Assembly: GCA_945643635.1 (NCBI GenBank)
Contig: CALZFC010000020.1
Span: 3,746,001-3,810,000, forward strand
Reading direction: 5' to 3'
Length of the DNA stretch: 64,000 nt
Source of the DNA: Allodiplogaster sudhausi
Lineage: Eukaryota > Nematoda > Chromadorea > Rhabditida > Diplogasteridae
The notes beneath the pieces were generated by a model that ran no database searches, had not been told where the DNA came from, and saw nothing but the letters and a program-made list of their open reading frames with translations. Positions within the stretch are counted from its first letter, which is position 1; each line of letters opens with the position of its first letter. Of this stretch, positions 37,756 to 51,272 are shown in pieces. The position numbers and the translations under genes are program-made.

Positions 37756-37806
<51 letters not shown>

Positions 37807-38032
37807 GGCGATATAGAGAAAAAGCTACAGAATGAAAGGTAATACAGAAAGGCAACGTGGGCGGAAAAGCAATGCGCTAGAGAGACTCCAGCTGCCCTTC
37901 TCATTTGCAAGGAAGACGACGAAAAGTGAGAAGGTGAGCTGGTGTGGTGTGGCCGAGGATTAGTATGGACCTCCGGAGGGCCCGGCTTGGAAAGGGGATA
38001 TCTTGAGAAGGAGAGAGAGAGAAAGAGAGAAG

Positions 38033-38070
<38 letters not shown>

Positions 38071-38298
38071 TAAAGGTAGAGAGAGGGAGCGAGGAGAGAG
38101 ATGGAGGAAGTGGTGGAAAGCGAGAGCGGGCAGGCTTCTGGTGGGAAACGGCACACTGGCGACGTCGCTTTATCCGCCGCGAGCAGCACAACTGTGCAGA
38201 GATGTCTTCGAGTTCTCTCTACTTCGCACTCTTTCTCTCTGTGCTTAGGTCTTGTTCCACTTCTCTCTCTTCTTTTCTTTCTCTCATCTATCCATACT

Positions 38299-38335
<37 letters not shown>

Positions 38336-38887
38336 GCCACTTCTGAATTGTTAATTTCTATTCTCCATGTATCCTACCAGTATCTCGTACTCCGCCCCCC
38401 TTTTCGTCCATCCGCTTTTCACCAATACTGAAGTCATCTTTAATTTCATTTTTTTCTTACTAAAGAGGATTAAATCTCGCTATCCTTCCTTTCTCACCCG
38501 ATCTTCTTGACTTTCCACTTATTCCTGCTTCCGTACATCATAAATCATAAGCGAAAACCGCAGACATGCACGTGTTGCCGCGATATAGAGCAAGAGAATA
38601 AAATAGCACGATGACAAAGTGGGAAATGAAAATTTAATATAGTTCGAAAAACAACTTAATAATTGAATAAATTAATAATTTAAATAAACAGCTTGATAAA
38701 GAACGGACGCTTGGTCGTGGAAATGGCCTTGATGCACATATCGTTGTCGGAGGGGAAACGATCACACCGCAGCATCGACGGCCAAGGAAAGCCGTACTGT
38801 TGCATCCGGCCAGAACAGCCCTACAGTAAGATAGGACCAATCATGGAAGGGAGAGAGAGAGAGAGACAGAAGGGAGGGTGCTCAGAG

Positions 38888-38928
<41 letters not shown>

Positions 38929-39782
38929 GGGGAGAGAGGGGGGAGAGAGAAAGAGAGAGAGAATGAAAGAGGAGAGAGAGAAATAGAAAAAGAGATAATA
39001 AGCAGAAACAAAATGCGACGAGAGGGAAATATAAGAAAGAGAAATCGTTAATATGCATTGAGGAAACACAAAAGGTGTGTGAAAAGAAGCAAGCTATTCA
39101 TGCAATAAGTAGTGGTTCTGGCAGAAAAGAAAGAACAGCCTGACCGTCTTGACAGCTTCGCAAAGGGATCGGCACGGCAGGATCTCCTTGTCCATTTGCG
39201 GAACGCAGACTGGTGCGAACAGGGAGCAGAGGAAGAGCTGAGAACGAGGAGATAGAGAGAAAGAGAGGGCGAGAGAGAGAGGGAGAGAGAGAGAGAGAGA
39301 GATGCTCTGCTTGAAGGAAAAAAATGCATTGGTTTCAGAAATTCATTTCTTCTTGAGATTCTTCTTGCTTCTTCTTCTTCGTCAAACCTGCGTGTCTGAG
39401 TGGCAGTTGAGATTGAGGAGACTCTGCCAGTCTGCGCTCTCGTGGACGACCTCGCTGAGTGTCTCGTGCTCGAGTAGATTTGGCAGACGCATCTCGGTGT
39501 ACTGTGCAAAGGAGGAACTTGAGTCCGAGGGTCTTTTCACCTTTATTATATTCTTTCGATATAAGAGGCTCGATAGTGGTACGGAATACATTGCTTATGT
39601 CTGGGGGCACAAATGGGCGCAACCTGGATGCCCTTGCAGAGCGTGAGATTGGCCGGGATCGAGACGCAGGCCGAGGCAGCCGGCCGCTCGCTCGCCATCA
39701 TGGCCCACGAGTCGGAGAGGTAGCCAGAGCTGCTGATCAGGTTCAGCGACAGCGGCAGCAGGAAACGAGCCAGCATTCGCAT
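35907..39782 (-). CDS. SFRP: Secreted Frizzled-related protein (SFRP1/2/5 type)
   Basis: Secreted Wnt antagonist with a Frizzled cysteine-rich domain and a netrin-like domain. Start MRMLARFLLPLSLNLISSS is a signal peptide. Frizzled domain: CVSIPANLTLCKGIQ, YTEMRLPNLLEHETLSEVVH, LLNLNCHSDTQ, LFLCSLFAPVCVPQMDKEIL, PCRSLCEAVKT, GCSGRMQQYGFPWPSMLRCD, FPSDNDMCI. Netrin-like domain: CESCTQVSTYENILDHFCRS, VIKGRIDNSSGTQIGVRNG, PPGSDCPC, TRFLIMANSDADGNLVASL, LPWKKDKVFKRAVHQFQRLN C. Ends HNHPGRW, TAG 35907-35909. The link between the two domains (about 37,900-38,190) is uncertain. Introns are unusually repeat-rich. The NTR domain separates it from Frizzled receptors; no seven-helix part follows. Confidence 0.9.
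36355..36570. repeat. Purine-rich (GA)n arrays in SFRP introns
   Basis: GA-rich array in an SFRP intron. Others in the gene: 36,047-36,165 (ending at a splice acceptor), 37,640-37,805, 38,007-38,100, 38,848-38,965 and 39,250-39,300 (ending at an acceptor). CT-orientated arrays occur at 36,755-36,835, 37,300-37,385 and 38,305-38,332, so the strand bias is not complete in this gene. Confidence 0.9.
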
Positions 39783-40120
39783 CTGGCAAAGATGGAAAGA
39801 GTCTCTATCTCTCTCTCTTTCTTTTTCTTTCTCTGTCTCCCTATCTCTCTCTGCTTCTGTCTCTTTCGCTCTCTCACTTATGATATGCTTCTAGACATCG
39901 CACCAACTCTCACGCAGACTTCGATTGCAAAGAAAATTATTGGTACTCTGCCGTTTACTGTACCGTTTTAAATAGGCAAAAGAAATCAAGGAAAACAAAT
40001 GCATGGGAATTATGTACATTTGGGAAGGCTAGAGTAAAAACTGATAGTAAACAATAATAGCGATAGAGAGAAGAGAAAAGGAGATAAGTAAAGGGAAATT
40101 GCGAGGGAGGAACAAAGAGA

Positions 40121-40158
<38 letters not shown>

Positions 40159-40357
40159 AGAGAGAGGGAGAGAGGGCAGAGCAGATGAAACAAGTAGTCT
40201 GCGTACGATGGAGGTGAGAAGGCAGAGGGAATGAGGCAAGGAAGACAGCAGAGGCCAGGTCGTCGCCTCGAAGAGCTGGAAACCACCGCCAGTCCCGCCC
40301 CTTCACTTCCCGGCCCTGCTTAGCATCACTTCTCTTACCACTGTCTTCTCCTTTTCG

Positions 40358-40390
<33 letters not shown>

Positions 40391-41100
40391 ATTTCTCTCT
40401 CTCTCTCTCTCTCTCCTCTCTTTCTCTCTCTCACTGCCGTCATTTCGCTTCTCCTCATTACTTTTCTTTCTCTTTCTTTCCCTTCGTCCTCTTCTCATGA
40501 GGTCTGCTAAATTTGCAATTTTTGTCGTCTTCACCATAACCACAAATCTACCCCGTGTTTGTATAATAAGCAAAACAAGAGATTGAGATTTGTCTCCGAG
40601 TAGACATCAAGGTGTATTAACGAAAAATAAATGCGAAGCATTATCGCTCATTTTTATTGGCATGCAATATTTGAAAAGAACTGATATGGCACGAGTCAAA
40701 CTGCATTGGATTTTTTTGGAACATGGTCTGTGGAAATGTTGCGAGGGATGAAGCTCGCGCATTTGCTAAGTCTGGAACAAGAGGGCAAATCTTCCAAACG
40801 ATGTTTCTTAGGAAAAAGAGGTCACAGACACCGGCGAGGACACTGTAATTGCAGTTTTATTGTCGTTAGTTATTGCCGATGGTGCCTTTCTCCAGAATAT
40901 TAACGATATGTCAAACTGGCCCAATTTGAATCAAAACAACTAAGCCACTGCACATCAGTCCCCGTTATGATTCCCTACCCTTGCTCAGCTCGTAAGCATG
41001 TAAACTGCAGTACAAAACACTTTGTTGTTAGCCGAATAACATCTTTATCGACCTCTTGATAACACAACAACAAAACAATATGATTGGAAATGCAAGTCTC
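39783..41100. other. Intergenic, SFRP upstream region and RPS13 3' flank
   Basis: Contains GA arrays at about 40,115-40,155 and CT arrays at about 39,805-39,870 and 40,355-40,430. The rest is low-complexity or AT-rich. No coding exon recognised; it presumably includes the SFRP promoter. Confidence 0.5.
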
Positions 41101-42328
<1,228 letters not shown>

Positions 42329-42419
42329 GGCTACGGAGTGGGAAGAAGAACCAACGGATTACCTGGAAAAGAGGAAGAAATAGTTCGCGCGTCGGTGCTA
42401 TCCTAATTGGGGGGGGGGG

Positions 42420-42885
42420 CAAAATATTTTCATTTTTCAATGTTCTATAAATCGTGCCCAGGGGGGTTTTTAGGCCATGGGGAACACGGATATAGGGTTC
42501 TAGACCGTGGGGAACACGAATATAATGTTCAATTTGTAAAAAAAAATTTCATTTAACAAAGTTATAGTACTTCACATTTTTTCCCCTACTTTACATCTAA
42601 ACTCGTGCACTAAGGGGTATTCAGAGCTGCCAAACACTAAAATAGTGTCAATTAAGCACTAACGAATAGAGATAAGTCGAAAAGAACGTAATATTCGAGT
42701 ATAACAGGTCTGAAAACCCCTTCGAGCAGCATTTTACTTGAAATCGGCCAAAACTTATGTCAAGTAAAAGTACTGTAACTTTGTTAAATGACATAATAAC
42801 ACAAAATGAACATTATATTCGTGTTCCCCATGTCCTAAAAGCCCCCTGTGCACGATTTGGAGTGAATTAGAAAAAAAAATTTATT
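42420..42885. mobile_element. Foldback (long inverted repeat) element
   Basis: Left arm (about 42,420-42,590) and right arm (about 42,760-42,885) are inverted copies: ATCGTGCCCAGGGGG faces CCCCCTGTGCACGAT, and GGGGAACACGAATATAATG (42,512) faces CATTATATTCGTGTTCCCC (42,812). The left arm holds an extra tandem copy of the GGGGAACACG segment. A related half-site occurs near 59,373 (GAGAACACGAATCTAGTG). No coding capacity. Confidence 0.75.
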
Positions 42886-43446
42886 TAGCCGTCAAAAACG
42901 ACATAGGAATTACTACTGTGGGCCCGAGAAATGGATATAAATCACTAAAACAAACCCTGCTCTCATCCGCCTGACGGATAGTGAAGGAGCCCTGAAGCAA
43001 TGCCGCGTTACCACCGCTTAGCTTTTTATTATCAAAAACATAATTATTGGACGAATGAAACCAATAACGAACTAAAAAAAAGATAATTGGAAAGTGAAAT
43101 ACTCCCAGCGAAATAGCCTATTTTATTGAAAACAAGCTAAAGATACACAGCACCTGGACAGAATAAATGCGAACGCTTTCAACTCTTCCAAGAGCTACAA
43201 CCTCCTCTTCAATATCCTGAATGCAAAACGGGATATTCTCATTGGTGCTGGAGAGAAGAGAAGAAACAGCGAAAAACGGAAAGAGTGCCCGAGACTGACC
43301 TTCTGTCCAACAGCCTGGATTTCGTTGTAGATAAACACCGAGTCCTGCGTGTAGAAGCGGATTACTAACTCGGGAGTCTCCGAAAGAACAGTGTAGTAGC
43401 TGTTCACGAACTCGCGCCCAATGTCAGTAGCTGGAAATGGAGCCAT
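42881..43446 (-). pseudogene. NTF2-like fragment of G3BP/Rasputin type, truncated
   Basis: Exon 1 reads MAPFPATDIGREFVNSYYTV then LSETPELVIRFYTQDSVFIY, matching the start of the G3BP NTF2-like domain (GREFVRQYYTLLNQAP..LHRFY). Exon 2 reads DIEEEVVALGRVESVRIYSV Q. A weak third exon (GSFTIRQADESR, about 42,940-42,990) runs to a TAA at 42,881 at the edge of the foldback element. The rest of the NTF2 domain and the RGG/RRM part of G3BP are missing; RPS13 begins only 550 bp further. Either a broken G3BP copy or a very small NTF2-like gene. I favour truncation by the foldback insertion. Confidence 0.55.
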
Positions 43447-43657
43447 ATTGTTGCTGTTTCAATATATATAAGTCGCATTACACCAAGGTCATTCTAGGCG
43501 AAGGCAGACTTTGACTGAGACTCAGCTAATCACAACATCGACTACAACATCGAATAACGAGTGACTCGGGATGACAAAGAGAGATGGAGTTGAGAGATGT
43601 CTCTGGTGATTACGTATGTCTTTAGAAGACATAAGCCGACCTATCGTTTTCAAAGCC

Positions 43658-43708
43658 ATTTAATGATCTATGGATAGCTGACATTTAATGATCTATGGAT
43701 AGCTGAAT
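43658..43708. repeat. 25-bp tandem duplication at a stop codon
   Basis: The segment ATTTAATGATCTATGGATAG plus five bases is present twice in tandem (about 43,659-43,683 and 43,684-43,708). It carries the last codons and TAA of the adjacent minus-strand gene. Confidence 0.8.
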
Positions 43709-44398
43709 AGTAAAATCGTGCTTGAGCTGGTCTTTTGATCGAGCAAGTCGGACCAACATCTGCGCCAAGGCTTTTGGACTCACTAAAATGGAAAAAAACA
43801 TAATTAATATGAAATTTGTCAAACAATAGATTCGAGTATAGAAACATGTACGAAATGCATTTTTAAAGAAGTAACTTTAGGAACCAGCTGCTACGATGAT
43901 GGCAATGAAAAAACCGCCCATCACTGAGAGCTCAAGACGCTGAAAATGAACCCCTCTTAAGCAAGTTAACAAATATATCAGTATTTACCACACTTGGCGC
44001 AATGTTCTGTAGGATGAACCGAAGCGAAAGCATCTCTACAAGTCCCAGGGCAACAGTAATTGGAGTTTCGCTTCCCCTCAATTCAAGAAAAGCACTAAGT
44101 TAGAACGATAAAAGAGACGGAACAAAAATTCACAATAAATATTCAACAGCCTTACATTCCGTAGGTAACGATTCCATCCACGCATTCGTAAAACACGCTG
44201 CCAGCCGTGGCACAGACGATGGTAATGACAATCTAATACAGCGAAAATAGTCTAGAAATGCGAATTTAATAACCTCACATCTTCAGTCGAGTTATCCGCA
44301 TTAGCAGAAAAATCATCCCCCTCGCCCGCCCTTTGATGGACAGGGAAGACCAACAAACAGGCGAAAAGTGCGACAAAGATCTGATGGATATACTTCAT
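43685..44398 (-). CDS. Small secreted or multi-pass membrane protein, about 5 exons
   Basis: Family not recognised. The first exon starts MKYIHQIFVALFACLLVFPV, a clear signal peptide, then DDFSANADNSTED. Later exons: VITIVCATAGSVFYECVDGI; ETPITVALGLVEMLSLRFIL; SVMGGFFIAIIVAAG; and the end KALAQMLVRLARSKDQLKHD. Three hydrophobic segments follow the signal sequence, with a basic C-terminal tail, giving roughly 150 aa. Exon borders are plausible GT-AG, but not all phases were proved. Stop TAA 43685-43687, in the tandem duplication. It lies between the G3BP fragment and the decayed Brahma copy, and seems intact. Confidence 0.5.
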
Positions 44399-44589
44399 TG
44401 CCGCAGACTGAGTGTCTTCCAATAGATCTTCTATGCTTCTATTTGATCTACTAATAATAAGAACCTTTCCCTCGCAGATTCTCGCCCTCTATTGGCAGCA
44501 TGCGTGAAGGTGCCCGACCCAACCAATCGCGCTGCATTCATTTCGTGAGCACCTAGAGATCACGCAAGACATTCCCTTCAGATACCTCC

Positions 44590-44635
44590 AAACTTAGAGA
44601 AAAAGAGAGAGGGAGAGGGAGAGAGACCTAGAGAG

Positions 44636-44676
<41 letters not shown>
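44590..44676. repeat. (GA)n microsatellite
   Basis: Purine array with GGGAGAGGGAGAGAGACC interruptions in the spacer between the small membrane protein gene and the duplicated ATPase exon. No gene is seen in 44,400-44,754. Confidence 0.9.
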
Positions 44677-44677
<1 letters not shown>

Positions 44678-44754
44678 GATGGAGAGGGCTAGAGAAAGGG
44701 AGGTTAGAAGTATGGTTAATTTTATATCTATTCGATCTTAGATCCACCTATCAA

Positions 44755-45000
44755 TCTGCAGTGCAACATTTCAAAAAAATCTATGTTATAACAAATATTG
44801 TTAGTCCTAAAACACGCATTTCATAAGCATTTTGCAGCAAACCTTTGCTTACGGACTGTCTGTTGTTCAGCTTCACTCTCATGAGATAAGTGATAAGTGA
44901 GATGGTATGTATCATATTGCCAAGACCCATTTCATCCGCGAGTATTCCATTCAGGTTGTTGTATAGTGACACCATCCACTCGAGGCGTTTTAACTGAAAA
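44755..45000 (-). pseudogene. Duplicated Brahma ATPase exon with lost Walker A lysine
   Basis: Reads [20 protein letters not shown] then [13 protein letters not shown]. The intact version in the neighbouring copy (about 47,690-47,790) reads [20 protein letters not shown]. One Asn is missing and GKT has become GNM, so ATP binding would be lost. Downstream sequence (44,755-44,830) matches intron sequence at 46,905-46,985, so this is a remnant of a second tandem copy, not a real C-terminal exon. Confidence 0.75.
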
Positions 45001-46045
45001 CGAAAAAAAAAATCATTAGCAAATTTACTCCCTAAAACTATTTTAAATAAATAACAACAATGAGAAGAGAGAGAAAATCTGATTCAGAGAGAAGACAAAA
45101 ATGATAACAGGCAAACTGCTGCATAGTAGCAGCAGATTCCCAGCTACACTACCTGATGCGGATTCCAGTCCGAGTCGAACATGATGACAGTGTCTGCAGT
45201 CTGGAGATTCAGACCGATTCCACCGGCGCTAGTGGAGAGCATGAAGAGCCAGTACTCCGAGCCGGGCGCTTTGTACTGGGCAAGCAGCTCGCCTCGCTCA
45301 TCCGGCTTGGTCGAGCCGTCCAGTCGGAGATACTTCCACTCTTAAGGCACGCTGTTCTTCTTTCATTCGCTCTCTTACATTCAGAAAACTGATACCAATC
45401 AATAAACTATTCCTCATAACTCAATCAAGTTATCGTTCAATATAGACATGTTTCGTGCTCATGAATACCAGTTTTCTGATATATAATGAAATATCTCGTA
45501 CTTCTGAAACTGAAGTAGTCCTCGAGAATGGTCATGCATGACGTCATCTGACAGAAGATGAGGATTCGGTGGTTAGTCGCCTGCATTTTCCGCAGAATAC
45601 GGTCGAGCAGTTCTAACTTGCCAGCAACACGGTAGAGCTCTTGTCTGGAATATACAGTTGGTCTCTTATAAGTGTCGACCTATATTGTGAATGTACGGCA
45701 GAGATAAATAATAGTAGATAGCTGATGAATTACCCAGAGTTCTCAGGAAGCTTCCATACGGCTCTGCAGGAATCTTCAACTGAGTGGAAGAGGAAGGGAT
45801 GGTTGCAGAGCTTGCGAAGGTGTATAACCGTATTCATGAGTGCGTGACCGCCTTGTTACAAATTTCAGGACTAGAGAACTAGAAAGGAATAGCTTGGTGG
45901 GCACCAAAAAGGAAAATATATTCTAGCGGGAAAATTGCGCTGAAATTTACCAGCGATTTCGCGGCAGCGTTCAACAAAGTTTTGTTTTCTCCGCATTTAC
46001 AGGGTTAGTGACAAAGACTTGGGCATTTTGACCTCCAAATTGTGA

Positions 46046-46087
<42 letters not shown>

Positions 46088-46319
46088 TGAAGATGGGTTG
46101 AGAAAGGAAGGAGGGGTTACATGTAGAAGGAATAACACAAACATGTTTGGTGTCGATGAGCAGTCCCTTCTGCATGAGCTTGTAGAGAAATCTCTGCAGC
46201 GCACTAATGTCGCACTTGATGACGTACTCGGTCTTGTCCGGTAGCTGGCTCACCACTTCCTTCTTCAGACTACCGAGCAGGAAGTGACGAAGCACCATCA
46301 TCTATTACTCACTCCATTT

Positions 46320-46560
46320 CGGGGAATAAAGGAGTTCCCGGATGGTGCCTCCAGAATGGGGTGGAGTAGGTTAAAAAAATTTTCAAGAAAAAACATGGTG
46401 GAGGTTGTTAAAAAAAACAATATTCCCCGTTTTCCTCACGTTTTCTCTATAAAGAAGGCGAATTTGTGTGAAAAAAATTACATCAAAAACAGATTGGGGT
46501 AATACAGGGGCCACCAAAACAGGGTGGGGTGCCGGAATCCGGCAACCCTTCTATTCCCTG
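46320..46560. mobile_element. 241-bp hAT-like MITE inside the Brahma pseudogene
   Basis: Left end CGGGGAATAAAGGAG, right end CTTCTATTCCCTG (inverted: CAGGGAATAGAAGG). Flanks CTCCATTT (46,312-46,319) and CTAGATTT (46,561-46,568) match at 6 of 8 positions, an aged 8-bp target duplication. Shares GGTGGGG-type internal motifs and ends with the elements at 46,784 and 56,327. It sits about 10 bp upstream of a splice acceptor. Confidence 0.75.
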
Positions 46561-46783
46561 CTAGATTTATTCGCAATTACTATTCCGACATAGCAATTTC
46601 TTCAAGGAAAGTATCTTAATTTCCAAGGAGATAAGAATGAAGCTAACCTTGTGAAGACGTCGAATAATAAGCATCGTCTCCTCCTGATTCAGCTCGACCT
46701 GTAAGAAAAGAAGAGTTGAATCTGCTAGATCTACAATATTCTTCAACAGTTCGTTCCTCTTTATGATTATTAAATGTTCGATC

Positions 46784-46891
46784 CAGGGAATAAAAGGCTC
46801 TCCCAAGGGTTCCACCAAAGAGGGTGGGTAGGATTCATTACGGATCAAAACAAGGTGGGTGCTCCTTTTCGGACCTGGGTTTTCTACCCTG
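46784..46891. mobile_element. 108-bp hAT-like MITE, same family
   Basis: Left end CAGGGAATAAAAGGCTC, right end GTTTTCTACCCTG. Flanks GTTCGATC and GTTCGCAG agree at 5 of 8 bases. Contains the family motif GAGGGTGGG. Intronic in the Brahma pseudogene. Confidence 0.7.
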
Positions 46892-47662
46892 GTTCGCAGT
46901 GCAACATTTCTGAAAAAAAAAAAACTAACTTCTAACCAATATTTCCTCCTAAGCTACACATTTCATAAGCAGTTTGTAGAAACAATTTGTTTAGCACGGC
47001 TCAAGTTCATCTTCTATTCGTGAGCCCAATAGTCAATCTCCATCCATCTTTACCTTCTCTCCGGTCGTAGTGAACCACGAGTCGAAGGTTCCACAGGAGG
47101 AGAAGATGGAAGGGAGGAGGAAGTTGAGCAGAGCCCACAGCTCGAGCAGCTTGTTCTGGAGGGGAGTGCCCGTAAGGAGGAGACGGTGCTGGGCACGGAA
47201 GAAGCCGTTGAGCATCAGCGTCAGCTTGCAGTTGTGAATCTTGAGTCGGTGGCCCTCGTCGATAATCATGTACTTCCAACGGATCTGGAATCACTTCTTG
47301 TTGTTGCTCAAGCTTCTCACAATTGAGTACAGCCGACCAAATACACTCCATTGCAATGTCTACTCTACCTTGTCAAGAATCGCTTTCTCCTTCAGCACAT
47401 AGTCGTATGTCGTGAGAAGGACGTTGAAAGCATTCTTCCTGATTTGAGAATCCATCGATCTGCGTGCATCCTGAACAAACAAAAGTTGTAATTTTTTTTA
47501 CTTATGAATGATTGCAAAAAGTCCAGAATTAGGGAAATAATAATTGTCCCACCTTATTGCCTTTGTAAATAATCCTGACGACGTGCGGCGCACACTTCTC
47601 AAATTCGAGTGCCCAGTTCGAGATGGTCGAAAGGGGCACAATCACGAGGTACGGCCCGTTTA

Positions 47663-48022
<360 letters not shown>

Positions 48023-50505
48023 TCATTCATACTACCTACTCTAATTGTAAGCACCATCTTCAAAATTCAAATTAACGAGAGAAAATACTGCTAGCCTTAT
48101 CGAGAATCATCTTGGCCTTCTGCTCCTCCGTCAGCCCCTCGTACTCATCATCTTGGTCGTCCTTCTGAGGAGCAGCGTGATGGAAGTCATCGTCGTCACT
48201 CTCAGAATCGCTGCATTCGTCGCGGGAGACCACCTGGAAGAAGCTTATTTCTAGCTTTTCTCCACACTTCAAATCCGCTCACAAAGAAAGACTTCTTTAT
48301 GAAACGCTTGATTATTTAAATTAGTCGGATAAAGATGAAAATGCAAGCCGACTTCATAGCCAGGATGCGTCTCGAGCCACGCTTCAATCTCGTCTGCCTT
48401 CGGTGCTTCGTCCGCTCCGAGTATCCGGCCGGTCGCGATCTCTCGGACGTGCATGTGGACACTCTCATCTCAAGTAAGAGGAGAGAGGTATGCCACTCAA
48501 GCATACCAAGCATTAGAAAATGACAGTAAAAGATGAGTCCGAGCATCTCGAACCTTCCTCCTTCCTGTCGTTGTCCTCCTTCTTCTGAATCTTCCTCTCT
48601 TCCTTCTTTCTCTTCGTCTCAGTCTGCTGGTGCTGTCTGACCAATCCAGTCAGACCCTTCACGTACTCGTCCGTTTGTTGAAGGAGGAACACCAGTGGCT
48701 TATCCTGAGAAATAGAAATGTATTTTCAATTCTCTCTTCATTTACTTATCATTAAATACACAATAATCATACGAGAAACTATCTGAATGAAAAGAATATT
48801 GAAATGAACAAGTGCGGTAAATGTATGGGGTACAAACCTTCTTCTCATCGAGAAGTTGTCGATATCCCTCTTCATCTTCAAGCATGAGCTTCTGCATACA
48901 GAGCTTCTCATTCTTCATGTCCTCCTTCTTCTTTTCTCGCTCGCTGTTCTGATGCCAAGTGATGACGGCCTTCTTCATCTTGTCCATCGTCAGAGTTCCT
49001 TTTTTCAATTGTGAAAACGGTGGTTATAACATTTTTTTAATCAAGAATACAACGAAATAAATTCTTTTATTTCGTAACTCACTATTGATTAAAACAATCA
49101 AGAAATGCTCGAACCGATGGAACTCCTTGAACGCCTTTCCATGTGCAATGATAGCAGCATGTCAGCGTGTCTCTGCCTCCTCTTCTTCTCTTGTTCCATC
49201 TTTTGCTGCTTCTCCAACTTCTCAGTGACTCGCGCCTCCCGCAGTGATTGTCTCTTCGTCCTACGATAGGCGTATGGATTCAGCGCCGTCTCCAGAGTCG
49301 TGTCCCGCTTCAGCGCATTCATCACGTCACTGCGGATCTGTCAACGATACCGCCGTTATCATAGCTAACGACGTGAACCAATAAATGTTTTTATGAAATC
49401 AATCAACAATCCTAGATAATGAATTAGATATTGGAGAAAATGTACAGACTAGTGGTGATTCACTACGAGGATTTGCCATTCTCCGAACTTCTCCCACCAA
49501 CTAGCAAAAGGGGGTGACAAAATAGACCCTATCAAATTGGAGTGGAATAGAGAAACGACCAAAAGCTTTGCTCTCAGAAAGAGGAAACAATTCATGTTGT
49601 GGAATACAAACCTGCGCTTGAAAGTTGACAAGACGGAGAGCTCGAAGCTCGATTTAGGCTTTTACTCGAAGATGACTAGGAATATCTGCCGGGAGATTGC
49701 TCAACTCCTGGATGAGAAGACCGATCCGATTTTGGATCTTGCAGATTCGATTTTGAATTACTTGTCATTATTACTTTAAATGCAAAAACAGACGTGAATG
49801 ATAAGAACCTGTGCTCCCGCTCCTTGAGAATGCTGAGAGGGTCTATTCCAGAAGGGAGGGACACTTGCGTTGCCCGCTGAGATCGCTGTTGTTGAATGGC
49901 GAGATTCTAAAACAAGAAATCAGATCAAGTCTCTTTAAAAGAAAAACCAACCAAACTGGTTGAAATATACATGAAAATAACTAGAACTAAAATACATTTA
50001 AAAATTAAACAACTAAAATAGAATGTATTACCTTCATGAGATCATAGGGCAGCCGCTCGCCATTCTCAATCTCTGAGCCGTACTCGTAGGGCTCTGGAAG
50101 AAGAGACGTTGGCTTCGGCTTCGGAGGCATCGCTGCAATGGCAAGCTCAGTTGGAATCGCCTCATTCCGGGCCAGAAGACGGTACACGTTCACCTTGAAT
50201 GCGCAAGGGATTCAGTCAATTAAGAACATTGTCTGCAGTTAATAGCAAAACAAAACACTTTAAAAAAAATATGGAGAGAAAGACATCACGTTCAAAATTT
50301 CACCGTACCTGCGCGCGTAGCTGAGCGATTTGAGTCGGCGTAAAGCTCGGCTGAACTGTCGTAGGCGATGGAGCAGAAGGAGGCTCCATTTGGCCGCTTT
50401 AGATTTTACTGCGATTTTAATTGTTTAATACATTACGCCACCTCCAAAAGAACATAAAGCCAACAAGAAAAGAAAACATGGCATTCTAACCGCTGAGATT
50501 GGCCT

Positions 50506-51019
50506 TCAGCTGCTGCGTCCGGTTGTATCTCGGGTCATTAGGCACGTTCTGGTCGTTCCGTCATCTTCCACTCGTTCTACAACCTGAGTACAGTCGAAAC
50601 TATTATTTTAAAAAACACTCTAAACCGCTTCTAAATATACAGAACCACGTGGGATCGCGAGCAGCGAATCTCGGCATCACATCGTGGGCAATTAGTAATA
50701 TTCACCCCTTTATCCGCATTGATCTGTAGTAATATTCACCACACTTTTCCACGACCAAATCTCAGACGACGGATATAGAGTTGAAAGGACGACTGACTCC
50801 ATCTCTTCAATTTCCTTCATCCTGAACTGCAACTAAAAAGATCAAATTTCTGAATTTAACATTAAATTATTAAATAAACCTGAGCAATGTACTTGTACGA
50901 TTGCTAGCTATGAGGTCATCCTCGACCACCATTATAGAAATTAAGCCATGCGATAGAATACTTTGTTTCACTGGATGTTTTCATTGTTTGCGGACCACCT
51001 TTACGAACTTGGAGACCAT
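50506..51019 (-). CDS. Unrecognised small protein with a CPRC...C zinc-ribbon-like segment
   Basis: Possible exons join as MVSKFVK, then DDLIASNRTSTLLR, MKEIEEMESVVLSTLYPSSE, KGVNITNCPRCDAEIRCSR and VVERVEDDGTTRTCLMTRD, with TGA at 50506-50508. Donors and acceptors fit GT-AG for most junctions, but one (after SRSHVVL) does not fit well. The Cys pairs suggest zinc binding. I could not assign a family. It starts 120 bp upstream of the Brahma pseudogene start and may itself be decayed. Confidence 0.35.
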
Positions 51020-51223
51020 GGCGAATTTTTTTTATTCCTTTAAACAATTGACATTAAAGTAAGAGCCATTGTTGGCTTCCTTGTCTCTTCGCAGCTTTTT
51101 TAAATTTGTTGCTTGCTCGTCTTTGATAAGAAATGTGATAACTTTGAGTGTCGTCGCCTAGGGCAACCAGAGATGAGATGAAGATGAGTAGTGGGTGGGG
51201 CTTTTCCTGTGAGAGAAAAAGAC

Positions 51224-51272
<49 letters not shown>

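Noticed and set aside
36717..39509. Frizzled receptor instead of SFRP
   Set aside because: The cysteine-rich domain is followed by a netrin-like domain (CESCTQVS..., SDCPC...), and no seven-transmembrane region exists in the gene.
44781..44975. Genuine C-terminal exon of the Brahma gene
   Set aside because: It repeats the Walker A exon out of order and is mutated; a helicase needs motif VI at this point.
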